In this document: positions 30,545-37,997 of the stretch, in pieces
How positions within the stretch are numbered: the stretch's first letter is position 1
How the letters are laid out: each line of letters starts with the position of its first letter
Origin: Bacteroidota bacterium
GTDB taxonomy: Bacteria > Bacteroidota > Bacteroidia > 2-12-FULL-35-15
Direction of reading: 5' to 3'
Length of the DNA stretch: 64,000 bases
NCBI GenBank assembly: GCA_025963715.1
Contig: JAOQAG010000050.1
Span: forward strand, 62,001 to 126,000
Program-made: the position numbers and the translations under genes
Notes under the pieces: generated by a model
Database searches by the model: none
What the model was told of the DNA's origin: nothing
Seen by the model: only the letters and a program-made list of their open reading frames with translations

Positions 30545-31036
30545 CTATGGCTTTTTCGTCAGGCAGGTACTTACCCACGTTGCCCCTCCATGGTAATTCG
30601 CGGGGAAGTTGTTAAAAGTGAGAACAGAGTTCCCTAATGCAGAATCTGACACAAAGATGATGGGTTCATAACCATTATCATCGTAACCGGTTATTACTAC
30701 ACAATGAGAACTCTGGCCTGATACCCAACGAAGGCGAACTACAACAGGCCGACCGGCATCAATTTCTTGTTTTATTTTATCCGGTGTTAATGCATTCTGT
30801 TGTAATGCAAGAAGGGTTTTGAGGTATTGAAGCGCATCCGATATTGAATAAGGTCGATTACATGTAGAGGACGAACCGTTTACGCAGCAGGTATTTTGTG
30901 CGAAGGCCCAATTGGCTAACTCACATTGTGTTGTATTGCCACCATAAAATGCAGATACAGAAGATGCTACTGCCGACCAGGCCCAATTGCTTTGCGCCTG
31001 GAACTGCATGGTAAATTGTAGTTGATTTGTGGTCAT
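30545..31036 (-). CDS. Papain-like (C70-type fold) protein lacking the catalytic Cys
   Basis: 163 residues, no signal peptide. The layout matches bacterial papain-like proteins of the AvrRpt2/C70 kind: the active-site helix QAQSNWAWSAVAS (residues 13-25), a Cys-rich loop (QCELANWAF, NTCCVNG, TCNRPY), then the His strand SSHCVVITGYDDNG (His111) and VSDSALGN (Asp131). In active members the helix reads NWCW; here residue 19 is Ala, encoded by a clear GCC. The other triad positions remain. It is probably a binding pseudoenzyme rather than a protease. It lies 75 bases downstream of the RND operon's last gene, same strand. Confidence 0.75.
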   Translation of the reverse strand: MTTNQLQFTMQFQAQSNWAWSAVASSVSAFYGGNTTQCELANWAFAQNTCCVNGSSSTCNRPYSISDALQYLKTLLALQQNALTPDKIKQEIDAGRPVVVRLRWVSGQSSHCVVITGYDDNGYEPIIFVSDSALGNSVLTFNNFPANYHGGATWVSTCLTKKP

Positions 31037-31111
31037 ACTATTTCAATTAAATGTGTTGTTAAAGATAATTAATTTTGAATAGCTCCTGTTTTTTTCAAAT
31101 CTTCAACAATC

Positions 31112-32131
31112 TTATTTTACCGGTTCAATATCCAGGATAACAAATGATCCGGCTTTTACTTTCGGGCGTTGTTTTGGGTCTGTGGGCGCTTCAAATTCTG
31201 CAGTTGGCAAATACAGGTGATGTGTTTTTTTATCGATCGTAATTGTTCTTGCACCTTTTTGTGTGACTACATTTTCCAATACTTTATAATCTTTCCCGTC
31301 TGTTCCCTGGATCACGGTCATGGTACCTTCGCCGTTGGAGCTGTAAACACGCTCTGTTTCGGGATCAAATGCTGCACCGTCAACATTTTCGCCGATCGGC
31401 AAGGAGGCGATAACCGTTCCGTTTTGTGCATCCATGATGATCATTAATTTATTATCGCATACAAGAAACAAACGGTGATTTTTATTATCAATCGCTAAGC
31501 CGCTTGGTTCCTCGCCTTTACCGATTGACCAGGTTTGTTCCACTTTAAGTGTGGTGGAATTGATCCTGCAGATCTTGCTTTTGTCTTCGATGTTTACATA
31601 TACGTTGCCTTTTTCGTCGGTAGCTGAAAACTCCGGTTTGCCCGGAAGTGCAATGGTTTCGATGACTTTGTTAGTGATTGCATCGATCACGGTGGCATTG
31701 GAGCTACGCCCGTTGTATACAAATACGTTGTGTGAAAACGGATCGTACAAGATGGCATCGGGATTAATGCCTGTTACTTTTATTTTTGCAAGTACCGCTA
31801 ATGTAGTAAGATCAAAAACGGTAACGGCGGTATCTTTTCCATCGCTGATAAATCCTTTGTTGAGATCCTTTGCAAGTGTAATGCCGTGTACGCCTTTTGT
31901 ATCGGGGATGGTACCGATGAGTGCACCGGTGCTTTCATTTACTACCTGTGTTACTGTGCCGTGAGAAACATATAATTTACCGCTGGCATCGTCTGCCGTA
32001 AGGTAATCCCAGCCGCCATCACCTTCTAGTTTTATTTTACCGGCAATTTTATAAGCCGGATTTTGTGCCTGCATGTGTTGTGAGGACATCAACGCAAGTG
32101 TTACAGCAAGGACTACATTAGTTATTTTCAT
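31112..32131 (-). CDS. YncE/YVTN-type secreted beta-propeller protein
   Basis: 339 residues with a signal peptide (MKITNVVLAVTLALMSSQHM, then QAQ). About seven repeated blades with the YVTN-like pattern follow (KLYVSHGTVTQVV, NVFVYNGRSSNATVIDAITN, RVYSSNGEGTMTVIQ). Such proteins are periplasmic or surface beta-propellers used for binding. Its ATG lies inside the end of the RND permease gene (14-base overlap), so translation is probably coupled. A role as an accessory to the pump is inferred from this overlap only. Confidence 0.85.
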   Translation of the reverse strand: MKITNVVLAVTLALMSSQHMQAQNPAYKIAGKIKLEGDGGWDYLTADDASGKLYVSHGTVTQVVNESTGALIGTIPDTKGVHGITLAKDLNKGFISDGKDTAVTVFDLTTLAVLAKIKVTGINPDAILYDPFSHNVFVYNGRSSNATVIDAITNKVIETIALPGKPEFSATDEKGNVYVNIEDKSKICRINSTTLKVEQTWSIGKGEEPSGLAIDNKNHRLFLVCDNKLMIIMDAQNGTVIASLPIGENVDGAAFDPETERVYSSNGEGTMTVIQGTDGKDYKVLENVVTQKGARTITIDKKTHHLYLPTAEFEAPTDPKQRPKVKAGSFVILDIEPVK

Positions 32132-35100
32132 GGGAAGATTTTTTACGGTAAATTATTTTTAACATGGTTGGTAATACGATTAGTAGGAGCGGCAATGCAA
32201 CGATGAAGCCGCCGATGACAGCAATGGCAAGTGGTTGGTGCAATTGTGCGCCGGTACCGATGCCTAGTGCGAGTGGCATGAGTGCGATGATGGCGCCGAG
32301 TGCAGTCATTAATTTTGGACGAAGCCGTGTGGAAATGGCATATACAATGGCATCTTCGGCGCTGCTGTTTTTTAAGGTGGTAGAAAACTGCTGGAATGTA
32401 AAAATTGCATTTTCGCCAATGATGCCGATGATCATGATGAGTCCGGTATAGCTTCCCACGTTAAGTGGTGTGTTGGTGATGAACAGGGCGATGTAGCTAC
32501 CGGAAACGCCAAGCAGGGAAATGATGAGGATCAATAACGAAATTTTATAATCGCGGAATAAAAACAGGATGACCGCAAATACCAGGAGGCAAGCAGCTAT
32601 GAGGACGGAAAGCAGGTCATCGAAGGATTTTTTTTGTTCTGCGAAAGCGCCGCCGTAAGTAATGTGATACCCTTGCGGCAAATGTACGTTTGCTCCGATC
32701 TGTGTTTGAATATCTTTCATTACCGCGCCAAGATCGCGGCCATTGAGCCGCGCTGTAACGGATACCATGGATTGCAGGTCTTCGCGTTTTATTTCGGCTA
32801 CGCCGGATTTAATTTCCAGGTGTGCAAGATCGCTGATGGATTTTAATTTGCCATCCGGCAAAAAAACGTCCTGATCGATGATGCTTTTTACACCGGCATT
32901 TTTACCATTGGGGTAGATCATCCGGATACCGGTCATTTGTTGGTTTTCGATGATGGTACCTACTAAATTTCCTTCGAGCTGGGTTTGCATCTGGTATTGA
33001 AAATCGGCGGGTGAAATGCCGAATTGTGCCAGCTTCGCGTATTTCGGAACTATGTTTACTTCGGGCCCGGCAATGACCACGCCGTCGAACACATCGGCGG
33101 TTCCTTTTACGTTGTTTACAATTGTTGCAATTTGCCTGGCTTCCACATTAAGTGCTGCCGGATCGGTACCAAATACTTTTACTTCGATAGGCTGTGTGGA
33201 GCTCATAAGATCGCCCAGCATATCGCCGATGATCTGTCCGAAATCAATTTCAAGTGATGGCTGTGTGCTTCTTATTTTATTGCGGATCTCGTCGATGACC
33301 TCATCGGTGGTTCTTTTACGGCTCTTTTTTAACTGGATAAGGTAATCACCGCGGTTAGGTTCTGTAATGAAAAAACCCATTTCGGCACCGGTACGGCGCG
33401 AATAACTTTCGACTTCGGGCACGGTAACAATTAATTTTTCGGCTTCGCGCAGCATGCGATCTGTTTCTTCAACGGAAGTTCCGGGAGGCGATTTATAATC
33501 CAGGACAATAGTGCCTTCATCCATTTCGGGCAAAAAGCCTGTTTGCAAGAGCGGATAAACATACCATACGGAAACAACAAGGGCAATCACGAATAATAAA
33601 CTTAATACGGGGCGCCTGATAAAAAAAGAGATCCATTTGTATGTTTTGTGATCGGCGGGTTTTATGTGGATGTTGTGCGTTTTTTTCGACAGTAATAAAT
33701 AGATCACGGGAAGTCCGATCCAGGTAACGAAAAAGGAGCTGATGAGCGTGATGATGATGGTATTGGTAAGGACATTGAAATACGCACCGGCTACACCGCC
33801 CATCAATACAAAAGGAACAAAAATAACGATGGTGCTGAGCGAGGAACCTACCATTGCCGGGAACAAATAGCGGATGGAATGCACGAGCAGGCCGGTAACG
33901 GGTTCGCCCGGATGTTCTTCGTGTGTGCGGTGAATTTGTTCGACCACCACAATTGCATCATCGATGATAAGGCCTATTGATGCAGCAATCGCGCCAAGCG
34001 TCATGATGTTGAACGTGTAGCCCATTATGTACAATACAAATAAGGTAAGCCCTAATGTGACTGGTATTGTGATTAAAATGGTGATGCTGGCTTTGAAGGA
34101 ACGCAGGAAAATGATGGCGACAACGATGGCGAGCAGCAAACCGATCCAGAGGCAATCGACCACGCTTTTTACAGCGCTGTTTACGAAGCTGGCCTGGATG
34201 TAATATGGCTTGAGGGAAACGTTTTGCGGCAAGATCTTATTCAGTTCTTTTACCTGCTGCTGCATGGCATCGGATACTTCGATGAGGTTGGCATTGGGTT
34301 GTTTAAACACGTTGATGAGTACCGCGCTTTTGCCGTTGGCGTTGATCTTTGTATATTCTACCTGTTCTTTGATCTCTACTGCTGCAATGTCTTTTAAGAG
34401 AACAACGCGCCGTCCGTCGTTGCGGATGATCACATTTTCGAGGTCTGATTTGTTGTAGAGACCGGCATCGGTAAGGTTTAAATACAGGCGGTTGTAATCG
34501 GCGGAATAACCGTTGGAGGTAATAAAGTTGGTTTGATCGAGCGCGGTTTTAATGATATCGGGTGTGATGGAAAAGGAGCTCATTTTTTGCGTGTTGAGCT
34601 CGATCCAGTATTCTTTTGTTTTTCCACCGAGCACGCGCACGCTTGCTACGCCGTCTACTTGTGAAAGGAAAGGCCGGATGATGTTATTGGCAATGAGCTT
34701 TAATTCGATGGGTGTTTTTCCGTTCGCCTCGAGCGTGTATCCCATGATTGCCAGCAGGGAGGGATTCATTTTTTCGACGGTAATGTCGGTGGTTGGGGGA
34801 AGTGTGTTACGGATCTCTTCGATGCGGGATTCCATCATTTGCTGGCATTGGTCAATGTCGGCATCCCAGTTAAAATAGGCGGACAATTCGCAGGAGCCAC
34901 GACTGGTAACGCTTTGCACCATGTTGAGATCGTGCACCTGCTTGATGGCGGTTTCCAGCGGTTTGGTAACGGTGATCATCATTTTATCGACCGGTTGCTG
35001 GCCGTTGTCGGCGATGATCTTTATTTTTGGAAAAGTGATCTCGGGGAACAAGGAGGTTTGCATTTTGTTGTATGCAAAAACGCCTGCCAGCAATAAGATG

Positions 35101-35150
35101 GCGAGTACAAATGAAATGGAATTTTTATGTCCGTTATAAAAATGCTTCAT
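32118..35150 (-). CDS. RND-family efflux permease
   Basis: 1010 residues, full length for an inner-membrane RND pump with twelve membrane helices and two large periplasmic loops. TM4 carries the paired acidic motif GLIIDDAIVVVEQIHRTH, typical of drug-exporting (HAE) members. The TM10 region reads MIIGIIGENAIFTFQQF, with Glu where AcrB has the relay Lys, a mixed picture that resembles heavy-metal pumps. The substrate cannot be assigned. The start overlaps the adaptor gene by 4 bases (ATGA). Confidence 0.93.
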   Translation of the reverse strand: MKHFYNGHKNSISFVLAILLLAGVFAYNKMQTSLFPEITFPKIKIIADNGQQPVDKMMITVTKPLETAIKQVHDLNMVQSVTSRGSCELSAYFNWDADIDQCQQMMESRIEEIRNTLPPTTDITVEKMNPSLLAIMGYTLEANGKTPIELKLIANNIIRPFLSQVDGVASVRVLGGKTKEYWIELNTQKMSSFSITPDIIKTALDQTNFITSNGYSADYNRLYLNLTDAGLYNKSDLENVIIRNDGRRVVLLKDIAAVEIKEQVEYTKINANGKSAVLINVFKQPNANLIEVSDAMQQQVKELNKILPQNVSLKPYYIQASFVNSAVKSVVDCLWIGLLLAIVVAIIFLRSFKASITILITIPVTLGLTLFVLYIMGYTFNIMTLGAIAASIGLIIDDAIVVVEQIHRTHEEHPGEPVTGLLVHSIRYLFPAMVGSSLSTIVIFVPFVLMGGVAGAYFNVLTNTIIITLISSFFVTWIGLPVIYLLLSKKTHNIHIKPADHKTYKWISFFIRRPVLSLLFVIALVVSVWYVYPLLQTGFLPEMDEGTIVLDYKSPPGTSVEETDRMLREAEKLIVTVPEVESYSRRTGAEMGFFITEPNRGDYLIQLKKSRKRTTDEVIDEIRNKIRSTQPSLEIDFGQIIGDMLGDLMSSTQPIEVKVFGTDPAALNVEARQIATIVNNVKGTADVFDGVVIAGPEVNIVPKYAKLAQFGISPADFQYQMQTQLEGNLVGTIIENQQMTGIRMIYPNGKNAGVKSIIDQDVFLPDGKLKSISDLAHLEIKSGVAEIKREDLQSMVSVTARLNGRDLGAVMKDIQTQIGANVHLPQGYHITYGGAFAEQKKSFDDLLSVLIAACLLVFAVILFLFRDYKISLLILIISLLGVSGSYIALFITNTPLNVGSYTGLIMIIGIIGENAIFTFQQFSTTLKNSSAEDAIVYAISTRLRPKLMTALGAIIALMPLALGIGTGAQLHQPLAIAVIGGFIVALPLLLIVLPTMLKIIYRKKSSHENN

Positions 35151-36112
35151 TGATTATCGCCCGTTCCTTTTTGAATGAAAATTTTTGCAGTATCCGCCAA
35201 TCCGTAATTTCCGTTGTAAATAATGCGGTCGCTGTTGCTGAACTGCGGATCAGTGATTTCAATTTCGGTATCGGTTTCTATTCCTTTTTGTACAGGAATT
35301 TTTACCGCTGTACTGTCGTTGATGAGTTTCATTACCCAAAACTGTGTTTGTGTTTCATCCGCCAGGAGCGCTGTTTTTGGAAGCACTTGCGCTTTTTCTT
35401 TGGTGCTTTTAACAATGTGGACTTTTACGATCAGGTTCTCCGGAAGGCTTGCGCCGCCGTTAAGGGTTATTACAAAACTTTGTGTTTGCGATACGGCATC
35501 TACTGTTGGTAACGACGACCGGATGGTGCCTTTAGTGGTGGTATTGTCGGGGAATAGTATAGTGCAGGGCATTCCGGGTTTTATATACCGGTGTAATTCA
35601 AAAGGAACATCGAGAATAAAAATAAGGCTGTTGGCTTCGGAAATAATTCCCAGCTCGTCGCCATCCTGCACGTAGTCGCCTTTTTGATGTTCGAGCAAGG
35701 TGATGATCCCTGTTTTTTGCGCTTTTATTTTTAACAGTCCGGAAAAATTCAAAGAAGTATCGTTGATCACTTTTGGATTTTCGATGGCATTTGCTTCCTT
35801 GGTTTTGATAGTGAATAAGAGCTGGCCGAGCGTTACATCATCGCCGATGCTAATACTTACATTGTCGATGTAGCCAGTTGCGTTTGCTTTCACAGATACT
35901 TTTTTCTGGAATTGTGAAGTGGCGCGTAATTCGATGCTTTCATCCATGGATTTGATGGAAACGGAGGTGATCCTTACCGGTGTTTTTGCCTCCGGAGCTG
36001 TATCTTCTTCCTCGCCGGTTGGTGCGGGATGACAGCCTGTAAGTACTGAAAACACTATCAGCAGGAGCGCGCCAAGCAAGGTGTTTATTTTTTTTACAAC
36101 AAATGAATTCAT
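35147..36112 (-). CDS. Efflux RND periplasmic adaptor (membrane fusion lipoprotein)
   Basis: 321 residues. A lipobox ends at Cys27 (SVLTGC), so it is likely an inner-membrane-anchored periplasmic lipoprotein. The lipoyl/biotinyl-like halves can be seen (VKANATGYIDNVSISIGDDV and KIKAQKTGIITLLEHQKGDY), followed by a beta-barrel region (FELHRYIKPGMPCTILFPD). It links the permease to the TolC-like protein. It begins 16 bases after the TolC gene ends and overlaps the permease gene by 4 bases. Confidence 0.92.
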   Translation of the reverse strand: MNSFVVKKINTLLGALLLIVFSVLTGCHPAPTGEEEDTAPEAKTPVRITSVSIKSMDESIELRATSQFQKKVSVKANATGYIDNVSISIGDDVTLGQLLFTIKTKEANAIENPKVINDTSLNFSGLLKIKAQKTGIITLLEHQKGDYVQDGDELGIISEANSLIFILDVPFELHRYIKPGMPCTILFPDNTTTKGTIRSSLPTVDAVSQTQSFVITLNGGASLPENLIVKVHIVKSTKEKAQVLPKTALLADETQTQFWVMKLINDSTAVKIPVQKGIETDTEIEITDPQFSNSDRIIYNGNYGLADTAKIFIQKGTGDNQ

Positions 36113-36128
36113 GTCAGTATATTTTTAT

Positions 36129-37367
36129 TTACCAGTTCCAGTAATTTAATTCGTTGATGAGCTGCAGTTTTTGCAGTTGTGATTGATTGAGCTGATCTTT
36201 AATATCAATGTAATTTTTGATAGTAATGATAAAATCGGTAACGGACAGATCGCCTTTGTTTAAGAGTTGCTTGCTGGCATTGATGAGCGTTTCGGATGCC
36301 GCCAACTGTTTTTTTATCTGTGCAATCAAGCGGTCGTTTTCTGCTAACTGCATATTGATCTGCACGATGTGCATGTTGTACTGGTTCTTAAAAAACTGCT
36401 GGTAATTGTTGCGGGTAGATTCGTTAATGGATAATTTTTGATATTGCAGATTTTTTTGTTTTCCATCGTAGAGCGGCATGGAAAAATTGAGCCCGAAGCT
36501 TAGCCCTGCATTTTTGTAGAGCAGGGAAGGGGTGGCGCCGAGAATCCCGGCATCGGCAAACCAATTGAACTGTGGACGGTATTTTACATTTACGAGGTTT
36601 TTTTGATTGATGATGCGGAGGCTGTCGATTTTGAGCTGCATTAAAAAAGGAGAAAGGCTTTTTTCTTTTGGTGATACGGGTTGAAGATCCGGTGCGGTAA
36701 GCACATGATAAGCTGTATCATTGATACCACAGAGGAGGTTGAGCTGGCGTAAATTATTTTTGTATTCGATCTGAAGCTGGCTGATCTGAATTTCCACGGA
36801 TTGGGTAGCGATCTGGAAGGAAAGATAATCGGTTTGCTTATAAATCCCCTGTTGTACAAACTGCTGCAGCAAACGTTCTTCGTCTTTTAAAAGAGTGTAA
36901 CCGGATTGAATATAGTTTAATGAATTTAACGATGAATAGGTAAGAAGATATTGATCGGTGATGCTTTTCCGGAGATCGTGTTCCGACAATTTTGCGCTGT
37001 TGCTGATGGATTGATTTTCGATGTGAATAGCTTCGTATTGCGGCGTGTAGCTTTTTTTTGCAAAAATATTTTGCGAAGCGCTAAGGAGTGCTTCGTAATT
37101 TCCGGTGTTGGTAACGGCTTCATCGTATCCATAGCCTTTGTAAGTTGGTGCTGCCATCGCGGAAGCAATTGCATTTACCTGGGGTTTGCGACCGGCATTT
37201 AGCAGCGCACTGTCGAGCGTGCCGGATTGCAATTGATTTTGATAATCTTTGAGAAGCGGACTGTTTTTTAATCCTTCGCTGATGTACAGATCCAGTCCCT
37301 GCGATTGGGAACGCGCGGTGCAGGAGATAAAAACAGCCAGTAAAAGAATAAACAGCTTATTCGACAT
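36129..37367 (-). CDS. TolC-family outer-membrane efflux protein
   Basis: 412 residues, first gene of the efflux operon. The N-terminal signal sequence is MSNKLFILLLAVFISCTARS; a Cys at position 16 leaves room for lipidation, but the lipobox is weak. The rest is long amphipathic helices in two halves with short beta segments (SASQNIFAKKSYTPQYEA; GLNFSMPLYDGKQKN), the TolC repeat plan. It should form the outer-membrane duct for the adaptor and permease encoded downstream. Confidence 0.9.
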   Translation of the reverse strand: MSNKLFILLLAVFISCTARSQSQGLDLYISEGLKNSPLLKDYQNQLQSGTLDSALLNAGRKPQVNAIASAMAAPTYKGYGYDEAVTNTGNYEALLSASQNIFAKKSYTPQYEAIHIENQSISNSAKLSEHDLRKSITDQYLLTYSSLNSLNYIQSGYTLLKDEERLLQQFVQQGIYKQTDYLSFQIATQSVEIQISQLQIEYKNNLRQLNLLCGINDTAYHVLTAPDLQPVSPKEKSLSPFLMQLKIDSLRIINQKNLVNVKYRPQFNWFADAGILGATPSLLYKNAGLSFGLNFSMPLYDGKQKNLQYQKLSINESTRNNYQQFFKNQYNMHIVQINMQLAENDRLIAQIKKQLAASETLINASKQLLNKGDLSVTDFIITIKNYIDIKDQLNQSQLQKLQLINELNYWNW

Positions 37368-37721
37368 ATCCGTTGGATGATTGTCTAAAATTAATGTAAA
37401 AGTCTGAATGAAATCTGTATCCGTAAAATTATTTTAAATGAGTTGATACTTATTTGTCCCTTAACTTTTTGAAGGCAAAAAGTTACAAAAACCTTTTCTG
37501 GCCTGTAAGGTAATTTTTCCTTCCGCTGGCGCTGTAGGAAAACCGCGGTTAATTTCGCGGATGCGGTTGGCCGCTCCGTAGCTATAATTTTTCTGCCGCT
37601 CATTCCCTCTATTACTGGACAGGCCGAAAGAGCCTACAGAATGAGTATTCTATTATTTTTGCAAATTGGCAGCAGTATGTTTTAAGAAGAAGCGGAACAC
37701 GATCTCACAATTATAAAATTA
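37368..37721. other. Intergenic region upstream of the efflux operon
   Basis: No gene visible. It contains a perfect 10-bp hairpin at 37462-37485 (TAACTTTTTG, 4-base loop, CAAAAAGTTA) and short GC-rich palindromic patches near 37515-37575, which look like remnants of dispersed repeats rather than a coding sequence. The promoter of the efflux operon must lie here but I could not identify it. Confidence 0.5.
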
Positions 37722-37975
37722 AACCACATAAGGCACCAAGAAACACATAAGGGCGAGACTTGCCTTACCAATGTATATTTTGAACCACAAAGGAAAACAA
37801 AAGAATCAAAAAGGTAAAGTGTGAGATACCAACGTGTGGCATTTTATTGCTATTCCGGTACGTGACTTTACACCCGATTTTAACACTCCGGTTCTTTTGA
37901 TTCTTTTGTTTTCTTTTGTGGTTCAAATTTTTTTTCCGAACTATGCCTTATGTGTTTCTTCGTGCCTTATGTAGT
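37722..37975. repeat. Nested composite inverted repeat (254 bp)
   Basis: Outer arms: AACCACATAAGGCACCAAG and following bases (37722-37752) match the reverse complement of 37946-37975 with two mismatches. Inner arms: TTGAACCACAAAGGAAAACA and following (37780-37811) match the reverse complement of 37894-37926 with one or two mismatches. The 80-base centre is unrelated. Related single arms occur at 55565-55601 and 55631-55661. It lies between the divergently arranged upstream end of the efflux operon and the ligD end. Confidence 0.75.
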
Positions 37976-37997
37976 AGAAAATAAGCGTGTGAATTGT

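Noticed and set aside
37391-37603. Minus-strand 70-codon ORF upstream of the efflux operon
   Set aside because: It runs through hairpin and repeat-like DNA, with no start context and a composition of Lys/Arg runs; more likely translated repeat.
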